Of a stretch of DNA of 64,000 nucleotides, positions 41,401 through 53,559 are shown piece after piece; position 1 is the stretch's first letter, and every line of letters begins with the position of its first letter. The notes beneath the pieces were generated by a model. It searched no databases, was not told the DNA's origin, and saw nothing but the letters and a program-made list of their open reading frames with translations. The stretch is from Pipra filicauda (lineage: Eukaryota; Chordata; Aves; Passeriformes; Pipridae), in contig NW_024104416.1 in assembly GCF_003945595.2 (NCBI RefSeq), positions 1,920,602 through 1,984,601 on the forward strand. The letters are read 5' to 3'. The translations under genes and the position numbers were made by a program.

Positions 41401-44400
41401 ATATTCAATCAAGTTCTGTCCTTATTTTCAAACAACAGACAGATGGATGCAGCTTAATGGTCATTCATATGAGAAGTCAGTTATTTTTCCAGGGATATAG
41501 AAACTTGGCTTGCTTTTGGTCCCTTGGATGCTTTCCCTTCCTGCCAAGACTTTTCACTTCATGCAGCAGAGCAATGGTATTGAACAAATTGTCAAATGCA
41601 TGAACAGAACTCTTAGAACAAAATTGCAGCTGTGCCCAAACCTATCTAGGTTCAGAGGTTGTTCACAACACTGTTTCTACAACCTTAAATTCTTCAATGC
41701 CTTGCAAATTGTCTTAAATTCTGTAATTCGAAAATGTCTTATGGTTACTAATGGGCACCTCACGAGGTGATTCTGGTGACAAGGTTGTGCCAGAACAAAA
41801 GGGAACACACAGATTAACTGCTCCAGGGGGTTCAGGTTCTCAGAAGGATGTTTTTAGGGACCACCACTGAAAAGATTTTAACCAATGTAGAAATTAGTGT
41901 CATGCAGGTATTACCTGAGAGAAAAAACACATTTGCATGTCTAACATAAAGAAAATATATTTTCTAGAACCCCAGGTGTTAAGAAGCAATACCTGCTGCA
42001 TGGTCTGATAGGGATGAATTTTGCCAACAAGTTCTGTGTGGATTTCTGTACTAAACTGGAGAATTACCCTGGAGGCTGTGGAGACTGTCCCCTGAAAGAA
42101 CCTTTGTAACTAAACTACAGCTGGATGCAGGTTTCAGGATAAAATTCCCTGCAGTACTAGAATTACAATAAAAAACAAGCAAAAAAACCCCCTCAGCACA
42201 GAGGAAGTGAACTCCCAGCACAAAGCTGGAAACCTCAGAGGCTGCAGAAGTGGCTGGCAGAAGTTCAGACCCAAATGTCAGAGGCAGCACCTGCAAATGT
42301 TGAATTCCAGCAGCAGGGCAGTGCTGGGAACCAGTGGCCACTGGTAGGTGAGCTCAGGTGGAGGAGAAGTATGACACTGCAGTGGAGATGTTCCAGAAGG
42401 TCTATGTTCCATGCTGTAAGTCTTTCCAACAGCTGGAACTTAATATTGTAAACTATAATTTGCCAAACTCCCTGATTTGACATTTAAAAACCAACCAACC
42501 AACAGAAAACATTCAAGAGCTAGAATGAACCCTTGAGATGTCAGATAAAACACTGCAGTGAACACAAGCCATTCAGGGCAGGTTGAGGCTTGTGACACTT
42601 GTGACACTTAATACTGTTTAAATCAATGGCACACACACAAAAAATATCAAGCCAAAAGCCTATGCTTAAAAATACTCAGGGCCAAGAAAGGAGAAATCCC
42701 ACAAGAAAGAATTGCAGGACTCTACTAACCATGACAACCAATATCTGTTATACTGAAGTGGCTGAAACAATTCTAGTATTTGTAAATATCTCCTCAGAGC
42801 AAACTGGATATCCATATCATCCCAATTCTCATGGAGCATAAATTTTGCTAACTATTAATAACCAGGGCTGGGAAATGGGGAGGTTGAAGTCCGTACTTTA
42901 GAGATGCCCCAATTCTTTAATGCAAAAGCCTTAAATATCTGAGTGAGGCACTGAAAAGTGCTTATCTCACATGCCTGGGCACTGTTGCAGGAAAGCATGG
43001 CATCAAATTCCTCCCTGGGTACAAAAGAGAGGAAGAAGGAGGTTTATGGAGGCAGCAGTGTGAATTTGTGAGGATCTCTGCTGTTGGGGTGGTGTCCACC
43101 CTCCCTCTGGGGATACACGTCTGGTGACATCAGGATTGAACCCCTCTTGCCCTCTGAGTGAGATCTGAGTTCATACTCCAGTTCTGGTGGCTGTGGGAGG
43201 ATAAACTCTGTAAGGGTGTAACTCTGCTCTGGAATAAATGTATACTGTTTCTCCTCCTCCACAGATTTTGTGTGGAACCTTTGTGCATATGTTCAGCTTC
43301 TACACAGAAGCAAGCCATACGTGCAGGCGAGCTCTTTGGAGGTGTGGAAAGCAAGAAACCAGTGAATGACCCCAGCCCCACATGTCTGGGGAGTTCAGAA
43401 CTGGAGCTCTGGAGGCTGGAGGGCAGTGAATTCCTAGGGAACAGGGAGAAACTGGGACAGAAGAGCAGCAACCAGTGGGAAAGGGAAAGGAGGAGAGGCC
43501 TGGAGCACAGCGTGCCATCTCAGTGTGACCCAGTGCTTTTTGAGCCATGTGAGGCAAGGAAGATTTTGAGTGAGACCTAATTAAAATCATCTGGCCCTCA
43601 TGAGAGAGGTTTCGTTTCCTTGCAATTATTTTTTTTGTGTCAAGGATATTTAATTAGGCATGTAGAGCTATGTTTCTGAGAGGAATTCAAAGCGCATTCA
43701 TAGCTATTTTTAGGATGTTATTACATTGTTAGACTTGGGGATTACAAACACTGCAAGTCCATAAGAACAAAGAAACTATATGTCCAAGGCTGCAGTGGTT
43801 CAGGATTGACATGATCTGCACCTCGGGCCGTTCTCTGTATCTAAGTTCTGGGAGGCAATAAATATTTAAGTAGAAATTCCACAGCATCCCAAAGGGTACC
43901 ATCATCAGGGTTTAATTGTTTCTTCTTTGACCTACTCACTCCCCTGCAGCCAATATGTGGCATACTGATAGTAGAAGAAACTTTGGAGAACCACAGTTTT
44001 GGTAAGGTTTTCCACTAATGTCTTAATTTTTTGTTTCAGCTGATCTGTTTTTAAAAATTTTTCTTTCAGTGATCACAGTTATAAAAGGAGACCATCTGGG
44101 AGCTTCACAGCAAAAAGCAATTTACTGAGCAGCAGTTAGTAGGTAACTGCTGGACTGATGAGGTGCTGGCTCTGGCTGCTTCATTATAATTCCACACATT
44201 CTGTGTCCTCCTAACACAGGGATAAAGTTGCATGTTGTGGCTCTGTGAGCATCCAGAGCACCAGCAGAGGTGTGGGACAATAAGTGTGTAACTTTGTCAG
44301 AGGTCTCCCTGGAATAACTTTGCACAGGCAATCTCAGAAATCACACCCGAGTGTTTTTCTGTGGACCCTTGTGGTTGAGGGATTTTGTATTTCCTTTTCC

Positions 44401-44557
44401 TCCATAGGGGTGGGATTGAGCACACACAATAGCAAATGCAAGTGCTATTCCTGAGGTGAACTGGGCTCACAGGTTCTCTTTTCTTACTCGAAAGACCACG
44501 CTATTTTCACAACCACATTCAAATTTGGGTTGACAGAAATGGCAGGATACACCACAC
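32493..44557. other. Intergenic, no gene seen
   Basis: This holds simple repeats only: a TAGA repeat at 34,743-34,770, CATT units near 36,920-36,938 and ATT units near 37,320-37,341. Open frames at 35,139-35,603 and 43,158-43,580 (plus) are the longest but show no recognisable domain. Confidence 0.65.
34743..34770 (+). repeat. (TAGA)n microsatellite
   Basis: About seven tetranucleotide units (TAGATAGATAAATAGATAGA and onward), one with a single-base change. Confidence 0.95.
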
Positions 44558-44727
44558 CAGTGAAGTAGGCTGTCTGTGCTAATAGTGGAGTCACCATCCC
44601 TGGAAGTGTTCAAAAACTTGTGGATGTGGCACTTGAAGATGTGGTTTAGTGGTGAACATGGTGGCTGATGGTTGGATTTGGTGATCTCAGAGGTCTTTCA
44701 CAATCTTAATGATTCTCTTATTCTGTC
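44558..44727 (+). mobile_element. Older CR1 LINE 3' fragment
   Basis: The stretch from GGAGTCACCATCCCTGGAAG through TGTTCAAAAAC, GATGTGGCACTTGAAGATG, GGTGATCTCAGAGGTCTTTC and degraded ATTCTCTT / ATTCTGTC octamers is a CR1 3' end. It belongs to a different subfamily from the 48-kb copy and is more diverged. The 5' limit is approximate. Confidence 0.8.
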
Positions 44728-44770
44728 TCTCCCTCTGGACTTTGCCCCTTTTATAAGAAAAAGGTAAGGT

Positions 44771-44815
44771 GTATATATACATATATATATATATAAAAAC
44801 CATATATACATATAC
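44771..44815. repeat. (AT)n-rich dinucleotide repeat
   Basis: Alternating TA with occasional C (GTATATATACATATATATAT, then CATATATACATATAC) forms a short AT microsatellite 44 bp after a CR1 end. Confidence 0.9.
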
Positions 44816-46439
44816 TTGTTCCTAAACAAAGTTTTGAAATTCACTTAAACCCCAGACTTCTCTTTTAATACTTGAACTCTCACCCAGACATTCATCTCTA
44901 GAATCAAAAAGTGATAAGAAATCTTGTCTCAGAGCTGCTCAGTAATTGAAGAGCCCTTTTGATCTGCTACTGCACTGGCCGAGGCAAAGCCCCTCTGAAA
45001 TCCATGCTAAGTTTAGCACTGTTTTAACACTGTATTTGTAGTAACTCCAAAATCTCTGAATTTTCTTCAAGCTCTTGATTCCTCCCTAAACTCACTAGGT
45101 GGCTGTCTAAGAACACACATAAGTCTCTTCCTTGCTCTGTACTTGTTCTCTTATTTGGCTCTTGTGTCTGTGCCCTTCTCTGCTCTCACACTGGAGAGCA
45201 CCCTTTCCTCAGCCACAGCAGGCACCAGGTGCCACTGCACAGTCAGGGCTGAGGAAACCCAGTCCCACATGTCCTGGACACCAGATCCCTTCAATTAAAC
45301 CAGTTTTGTTCTGCAAGGCAGAATTATGTATTTATATCAACTGAGTCCAAGCCTTGCTTGAATTATTTCCTTGCAACACCAGTATTTCAAATTCTATGTG
45401 GTATTCCTAAGAGTCAGGTAAAAATAGGGAATAAGGTGCATAATGAAGGCTACTTTGTTCTTCCAGTAAGTTAGGAGGGTGAGGCAAAGCAGCTTCCAGA
45501 ATCTGGTAATTGTGGTTTGCATGTGAGGGGACAGGCTGAGAAAAAATCTGTGCTGTTCTAACATTCTTCTTGTTCAAGCCCTTGTTACCAGATGTGGCTT
45601 GAGTTTGGCTTTGTGCACACTGATGTTGTGTGGTTATGAATCCTTTAACTTAAGGGAAATAATTTCTGATCGAGATGAAAATTGGACCCCAAGGCTCAGG
45701 CTGAGATGAACTTTGGGCACGTATCTCAGTTTTCCAATGCTTCTCATTGGAAACCCTGACTTAGGAAGGAAAGTATGCACGGATCTATCTCCAGTCCATG
45801 TGTCATCCTATTGTCTTCAGTTCTGCAGAATATAGAGCAGGGAATTAGACCACACAGGAATGAATGCATCTCTCCAGAGCACCTCTGGATCTGGCTTCCA
45901 TGGTTTATACTCCTCTGGACTACCCCAGAAAGAGGAGGCAGGGAATTGGCAGTGTCTTGTCTCTTTGCCTTACTGGGACTGCAGCAGAGCTGAATTGGCA
46001 CATGGCTGGGAATGATTTTAATTGCTCATGCATGGAGGAACAAGGGAAAGGATGGGAGGATAGAAAGAAATATAAATGTTATCTGTACTTAATCAGTTTT
46101 TTCCCATCACCGTGTTTTCAACAGGATACTTACATTCCACAAAACAATAATTTTTCCTTTAGTTCAGCCTTGTTGAAAAACCTAGATTTACCTGACACTT
46201 TAACAGTTTTCAGTTGGAAACACTGAAATGAGATACTTAGTCTGAGGGCTGGGTCAACTCCATATCTTCCAGAAAATCTCAGACTGTGAAATAGTTTGTT
46301 TCCTGTCATCAGGACACCAAATGCTGATGTACAACTCTCCAGTGCCTTCTGGGAGTTGTAATTCCCTTGTTCTCTGCCCAGCTCTGGTATTTTTTGGCAC
46401 CTTGCAACTACGTGATACCTTTTCCCCATGAAGATAAAT
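44816..46439. other. Intergenic, no gene seen
   Basis: Nothing was recognised except a short hairpin with CCAAT arms at 45,731-45,753. Confidence 0.65.
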
Positions 46440-46660
46440 GCATAGTTTTAAGCCTTCATTTGCCATAAATCTTAATTTGCATATTGCAAGTTTAGCTGGA
46501 ATAATAACAAATTGCCAAAACGTTTTTTGCCTGGCTGTCAGACGAGTTTGAAAGCTAAATTCTTGGCTCAGAATCAGCAGGATTAATATGAGACGCTAAA
46601 ACATGATACTGGAGCTGATCAAACCGTGCAACCTACACCTGAGGGGAATTTTTCTCATGG
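46440..46660. promoter_or_regulatory. Candidate conserved non-coding element
   Basis: A perfect POU octamer ATTTGCAT lies at 46,475-46,482 in a repeat-free stretch that also has GGATTAATATGAG near 46,579. Enhancer-like texture only, with no alignment. Confidence 0.25.
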
Positions 46661-47994
46661 AATTCATAAAAATGTCCTTATTTTCTCTTGATTAGATGTG
46701 ACTGTTAAGGTTTAAATAGAAAGCAGCAATTTCTACGTGGACAGCAGTGGGAGCTTTACTGTTCCAAAGCCATAACTTTTAATCAGCACAGTTCCCTGTC
46801 AGAGTGGATTACCCCAGGACACTTCACAACCCACTCTGCTCCCACCCCCTGATGGCTTTGGGGGGGAGCTTTGGAACAGGAGGAGGGAAGCAGTGAAAAA
46901 GGGGATGCAATTGTCCGAGAGAGACAGAGCTATGTGCCAAAATGTCTGAAGGTTTCAGGACTGTATGATTCTCACATTATTGGTACTTTATTTTTTAATC
47001 GACCGCTGTTTCTACAAAGGCAAATCCACTGTTTGCATTCCTCTTCTATGTAGTTAGTGTGCCACAGTAACCCAATTTGGAACCTGAGGTGTAAACTCTC
47101 CTTTCAAGGAGTCCTTTAGTAGTGGAGGATGCTGGCTGGGATCCATCCAGGAGGCATGAGGTTCACAAGGTTAATGAGAAGTTCAAGGAAGAGCATTTAC
47201 AAAAGCCAGCATCAAGAACAGCCCAGTTCTTGTAGCACTCTGTTCATGGGCAAAGTGGGATTGTGCAGTCTAGGAAGCTCAGGAACTACCTCATTCTGGC
47301 TGTTACCTGATAAGAAGACTTAGCATGTATGAAATATTTGGGCGGGGGGCTGTCCACCTTAATTAAGATCCTTATATAAAAAAAAGAGCCTGTAAGAAGT
47401 ATACAGTATGTATTGTATACATGTGGACATGTATACAATATATATGTATACATGTATACATGTGGACAAGTAGAGTTGGGGTAGCAGCTTCTAAAATTGG
47501 CTTTATCAGAGGAATCTCTAGCCTAAAAGGAGAATAAGACTTTTAGTCTCCCTTTAAGTCACGCTCTCTCAGCAGATCAGGGCTGTACTTGCCAACACAA
47601 GGACCCCATTGCACTTGCCTTTGTAAAACATGAGGTGTGAGTTGTGCCTGCACTAAATAAAATTAACCATTTAACCAACTTAATCAAAGAGGATACTGGA
47701 TACAGTGACTTAGAGAGAGGTGGTTAAAGGGCTGAAAGGGATCACTTGTTTTAGCAAATCCAGTCTCTTACAACAACATGCTATGTCACAGGTGTACAGT
47801 CCAGAATGAATTCAAAGAGGATCCACTTTTCTCCTTCTCCTATTCCTTCCTCAGAGCAAGTGAAGAACTTGTAAAAACACTGTCTGCTTCCTTACAGCAG
47901 ACCAGATACAGAACATAAAAGATTCAAACCCTGGTAATTCACAGAAGTTTGTAGAAAAGGTTAAAATATGTGCACTGATATCAGAAATCTCTCC
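46661..47994. other. Intergenic, simple repeat only
   Basis: No gene was recognised. It holds the palindromic TATACATG region at 47,396-47,468. A short G run (GGGGGGG) lies near 46,860. Confidence 0.7.
47396..47468. repeat. Palindromic TATACATG-type repeat
   Basis: A 30-bp near-perfect palindrome (arms 47,411-47,424 and 47,427-47,440 around GG) is followed by more GTATACATG units. A 15-bp direct copy of GTATACATGTGGACA occurs at 47,416-47,430 and 47,454-47,468. Confidence 0.92.
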
Positions 47995-48352
47995 AGGGTG
48001 ACCTTAGTGCAGCTTTCCAGTATCTAAAGGGGCTCCAAGAGAGCCAGAGAGGGACTTTGGACAACAGCCTGGACAAGAGGGAATGGCTTCCCACTGCCAG
48101 AGGGCAGGGTTAGATGGCATATTGGGAAGAAATTCTTCCCTGTGAGGGTGGGGAGGCCCTGGTACAGCTTGCCCAGAGAAGCTGTGGCTGCCCCATCCCT
48201 GCAAGTGTCCAAGGCCAGGCTGGACAGGGCTTGGAGCAACCTGGGCTAGTGGAAGGTGTCCCTGCCCATGGCAGGGGGTTGGAGCGAGGTGAGCTTTAAG
48301 GTCCCTTCCAACCCAAACCATTCCATGATTCTATGATTCTATGACTCTATGG
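47995..48352 (+). mobile_element. CR1 LINE 3' fragment with octamer tail
   Basis: This 5'-truncated CR1 copy is about 358 bp long. It runs from the region reading CCAGTATCTAAAGGGGCTCC to a tail of four octamers (ATTCCATG, ATTCTATG twice, ACTCTATG) at 48,320-48,351. Such octamer tails are the hallmark of the sauropsid CR1 family. Open frames on its minus strand (48,004-48,321) are shadows of the repeat, not genes. Confidence 0.93.
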
Positions 48353-48461
48353 TTTAAAAGTCCTCAGACTAATAAATCTGGCAGACAGACAATGCAGAAT
48401 CTAAATAAAACAGAGGAAATTTAACCAGCACAAGCTGTTGGACAAATCTGGGGGAGGGAAG

Positions 48462-48526
48462 GGGGGGTGGAAGAGGATGAACTTTAAGGTCCCTGCCAAC
48501 CCATTCCATGATGCTATGAGTCTCTG
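48462..48526 (+). mobile_element. Very short second CR1 3' end
   Basis: The stretch GGGGGTGGAAGAGGATGAAC, then CTTTAAGGTCCCTGCCAACC, then degraded octamers (ATTCCATG, ATGCTATG) matches only the last 65 bases or so of CR1. It starts about 110 bp after the previous CR1 tail and has the same orientation. Confidence 0.75.
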
Positions 48527-51500
48527 AATGCATTTGAAAATGTCCAGAAAATCTTAACTGGGTGAAAAAATCCTCCTTCTTGACCGTAGATTTAGCATTG
48601 GTTATAAAAGAGTTGAGCAAATCACTCAACCAAGAACAAGAGAGTACTGGCAAATCTTGTGCAGTATCTCATCTCTCCTTTTTGTGAGTCAGAAGACAAA
48701 TTCCTCCCTATTTTGTAATTCCAAGTTATGCTTCAAGATGAAAACCCCACTCCCAGCCCCTCCTGAAGACCGGAAGAAACACCAAAGAGTGGGCCAAATT
48801 AAATGCAAAGCCAATTCTGTGCAGCAAGCACAGGTCAGCCTGGCCTCGCTTCATCCTCGCAGTTATTGATCACAACAGGGCAGAGATCAGGAGCCCTGTA
48901 ATCCCAAACACTCATTTATAGCTCTGGCTATCCTCTCACCTGTTCCATAAGCAGTTCTGTGAACATCTGCCTTCTCAGATGACATTTTTTTCCACAGTGC
49001 TCACACCCAACCTGCAGTGCTGCACTGAGGCAGGGAAGCTTTAGCTCTGCCTTCCTATTTGTATCACTACCTTGCTATTACCCTACTCTACCTTCTCTTC
49101 AGGAGTATGACTGGTGAAACTGGGCAGGATTCTCAACAATGTGTAAATTCTAGGGTAGAGTCACTGTGCTAAGGAGTAAATAAAGGGCTGATAGTGTCTC
49201 AGATGTAAAATGTCTTAGTGAGTTCAGTGTTCCTACAAGCCTGTGAGGGCTGTGTTGATCTGCCCTCAAATCCATGTGCCTGATATCACACAGGTCTGCT
49301 GTAGCTGGAAATTAGTAGATTGTTGCTGACACTTGAGCTTACCTGAACAATAACCTCATACCAAGTTCATGATTTTCCTGACGCGTTCCATTACAACTGA
49401 GAACCAACCAAAAAACCTCAGCATTAGCTGTTAACTGACCACAGGACACAAGGCCAGCTCTAGGTCCATGTAATATGGTCACTGTGTATCACAGAAGCCC
49501 TTATACCATCTAATGGCCTCACTCAATGTCTGGATGCTTTTCAAATGAGATGTTCCAGTATGTTTATACACAATTTTGGGTTTGCAACTAGTATTTTGGA
49601 AGTGGACACCAAAACCCTCCAAATGAAACTGTGGGAAATGATACAGTTTGAAGAAGTATATCCTATAGTTAATTGGGAGAGAGCTGTGTTTACAGCCTGT
49701 TATTGTCTGTGCTGGTTGGCTTTCCCCCAGCAAACACCAGAATGAGCAAGTCGTGGCAGTTCTGGGCAACTTGGCAACTGCAGTTTAGTTTTACAAAGCC
49801 TGAGCTGATGAGCTTTCTGCTGACAGGCAGTATCTCTCTCTAGAAGTGAAGTGTTCTGATCCAGTTAAAATATCATCTATCAGTGAAGGATGCTCTCCAT
49901 TTAAAGTCTTTGAAAGTTAAAATTCCTTTAATGGACTTGGAATTACAGTATCTTTTTGCGGACGTAAAATAATGATTTGTATATTGAAACTTAGCTCCTG
50001 TGGATAAATGACATACCATTGATACATGAATATGAGCACTTTCTGCAGTGTTTTTCTGTTTATAACAGTTTGGGGCAAAACAATACCAGTGAGATGATCT
50101 GTTTGGATATTAAAAATATATCTAGAATACTGATTTTGTCTTTGTCCACCAAAAGTTATATTTCAGCTATAAAAGCCCCCAAAAAGAAAACTACAAAACA
50201 CTTTGTTAACTAGCTTATAAAAGTCATTTTTTGGTGATGAATTTTGAGGAAATAAAGACCTCAACTACTTTTCCCTTGCTCAACAGTTACATTGAATGTA
50301 CAACACGGAAATGTGAGGGGCATTATTTCCATGGAAGCAGAGTGTTGGCAGGGGAGAATACCTGCTTTAGGAAAAATACCTTCCCATTCTCCTATCAGAC
50401 AGACCAATTCAGATGTTGAGGTGATTTGAGAAGATGAAGATCCCAAAGAAGAAGTTCTTGTGTGTGCTTTCCTCCTAGATCTGTTTGCTCCCCCATAGGT
50501 AAGACCTTCGTGAGTAAACATTTCCCTCGTAAACCCATTCAAATTCTTTTTGAATGAGCTTTTGTGTCAGCTCCCCTGTGTTATTATGAAAGGATTAGTG
50601 AACATTATCACAACAGAACATAATAAATTAATCCTTGGCAGCTCAAGTCACCTAAGGGATACTAAAGACCTGTCCTAAGTTGCAGTAGGCACACTGCAGT
50701 GTTCAGGCTGAAGTGTATGGGGACAATAGCTTGACTTAATGTTTAGAAAGTAAGCCTGGAAGTTAGGGCTTAGCTGAAGGTTCCTGCCTCCGTTGGCAGA
50801 ATCCAGAAATTAAAACAAGTTCTGTTCATGACTGAATAATTCTTATCATTGGACAGAAAGTACATAAAATATTTAGCAGTTTGAAGCATAGGTCCTGTAA
50901 TAGATGTTTTTCTTCAGGGAGCATAAGGAAAACTGCTTTTGGTGTTACTACATTGCACTGTGGATTGAGATATTCAGGTTTTGTCCCTAGTTCAGCCCCG
51001 TTGGGACATTCAGGCTGTTTCTGCCCTGGTATCTCTCATGGAAAATGTTTACATCCCTTCCCTTAGCCCTGCCTGGTGTGTGCTGGCTGTTAGAAGACAA
51101 GCTCTCAGGCCAGAGGGTGATTCTGATGCCTCTCCTTAGGGTACAGGCTCTGGCTTCCCACGGGCACTGTGAGACAGCTGCTGTAAATAACCCCCTGCAT
51201 CTGTGCCCTCTGCAGGGCAAGGCTGGGGATCAGCTCCACACTGACTGTGCTCGTGTTCAGAGTGTGACAGACATCCAGGGACATGTTCCAGCCCAACCTG
51301 GACCTGGGTTGTTCTGAAGAGGAGGGCATGAAGGATATCTACAATGGAGGTTCACAGCAAGTAGGCAGGAGGGTTAGCTTGATTTGGCTGATGTTCACAC
51401 AGTAGTGCCTGGGGAGGGATTTAAAGCATCTTCTAGAAGCCGCACCTCCTTATTTCAGGATTTTTTTGATGGAAAGAAGGCTTTGCCAAACCCTCACATC

Positions 51501-53545
51501 TCTGTAGTCCCCAGTTACTGGCATTGCTTTCCTCTGGGGACAGTCACTGTCTTGGTTAGGACTCGGCACCGAACACACCCCATTTCTGATGCACCCTCAG
51601 CAATGCTCAGCGTCTGCCTTCCAAACAGAGTCAGGACAAAGTTCCTCAGTATTGCTCTTCCAGATCTTATCTGCGTGAAGCTGCCTTTGAGACATTCTGC
51701 AGTGGCCAGACAGTGAGCCACCAGCAGCACTTTTCCTCCTAATCACAACGAGCTCCCTGATAACATGTTCTTTTCCTGTAGTTTCTTGTGGCACACTCGG
51801 GACTGTGAGCTCCTCACAACATGTGCACACAGTGCTGCACACAATGGGATCCCAGTGACTCAGTAGGGTTGCACTTCAACTACAATGGAAATAATAATGT
51901 TAATTTATTTTCTTGATGCTTTTGACTAGGATTTGCTGAAAAATAAAGGAAATATAGGCTATGGATCATGTTACCATAAAACCACATGAAGCGAAACGTT
52001 CATCTGTCTCCAGCATTTCATGTCTTCTGGGCATCTGAGAGAGTCGAGTTTGATTTACACAATCAAGCTATTCATTAAATATCTGTTTGAGTTTTAGGCA
52101 GATGCATCCTTTACCTGAGTGATGAAATCTGACTACAGGAAATGGAGCTGTTCCTTTGTGAAAAGACCCCATTCTGCTTTATAAAGTGAGCCTTGCAGCA
52201 ATATACTTCTAGAAAACTGCCAAGCTTTGTATACCAAATACTGTTGTAAGGGCTCAGCAATAAAACAGTTGTGGACTTGGGGGTGATCCAAGCACACAAT
52301 AGCACATCTTTATGCAATATTTCCTCTTTCAACATCCCTCTCCAACACTGTAATTCACTGACAACCGTCGGTTCATTTTAATTCCAAAATTCTAGCCCAG
52401 AACACTAAGCAGTTTATAGAGTCTGAATTCTTGTGTGGGCATATTAATTATTTAAATCACTAGTCTAAATCCTGTTCCAAAGAGCTCTTGCTGGGAGTCC
52501 TTCAGGAGCAGACTGATCTATTGCTTATTAATCACCTACTGGGTTGTACTGCGAGTCAGAGGCATGTTCAGTATTTCCTATCAACAACCCTCTGTATAGC
52601 TGGCTGTTGTGAGGGCACTGAGTGATTGTGAATGAAGGGAAAAGCAGCAAATATATGTCAGAGGATATATATAAAATGATCCAGTGAATTGATATAGCCC
52701 CTATTAGGAATTGGCTTGGAAACTTCTCAGACGAGTCATTTTTAGAAAAATAAAGTATCCCCAGGCAGATGGGAGAGGCTGTAAAACCCAACGCTGTGCT
52801 GAGTGAGGCTCCTTATCTTGCAAACCACCTTGCAGATAAACACACACAGGGAAGAATCCTGCTGGTTCAGGGGTACCCACAACTTTCCACTGCCTTTGGT
52901 GAGAGGAGCAATGGGTCAGGTCTGTCTTGCACAGAGAGGGGCAGCTGTATTTTTGTGTATTTTAGCTTTTGTGTTGTTATGAAAATAAACCCATGAAGTT
53001 TTGTCCATTTTGCCTTTTTGGACCTGAAATGGGCTCATTTCAGCTGTCTCAGTGGCAGGGCAGGCGTTCAAATGAGAAACACCTTCTGCTCTTAAAAAGC
53101 AACTCCAACATATTCACTGCCTGAATAACGAGCCGTGCATTCCTCACCAGCCAGGATAATGGGACCTTCAAAAGCAGAGAAGTTTCACATGACCTTAGTA
53201 CATACGCCTGACTTTGAGTGCCTGAAAGGAGTGACCTCCATCCCATTCATCATCATGGCTTGTTAACACTCAGATCCACTGTTCTGTGGGTTCCCCCCAA
53301 AATTAACCCACCCCAGACCTGAATGGCAGGGCCATGGCTGGGCAGGGAGGTCACACTGAGCCACGGTGCCTGAATGGCCACTCCCCAGAGGACAGGCTTT
53401 TCTTGTGGGCAGCTCTGCCCCTCCACAGAACCAGCTCAGAGTCACAGACCTTTGCCAATTACGCAGCAGGAGATAACAGGATAATGTTCTCCTTAAACCC
53501 ACTACGGGACAGTCAACACAGATGCAAAGGAAGGCATACAGCACT
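48527..53545. other. Intergenic 3' flank of ADAMTS18-like gene
   Basis: Sequence of mixed composition with no recognised gene or mobile element. Overlapping open frames near 51,045-51,842 on both strands reflect a slightly more GC-rich stretch, and none has a domain. Confidence 0.65.
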
Positions 53546-53559
53546 TATATTACTTGATA

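Noticed and set aside
43158..43580. 140-codon plus-strand open frame with overlapping minus-strand frames
   Set aside because: Frames are open on both strands in a slightly GC-richer stretch; no domain or exon-like context.
48004..48321. 105-codon minus-strand open frame
   Set aside because: It lies wholly within the CR1 copy and reads its antisense strand.
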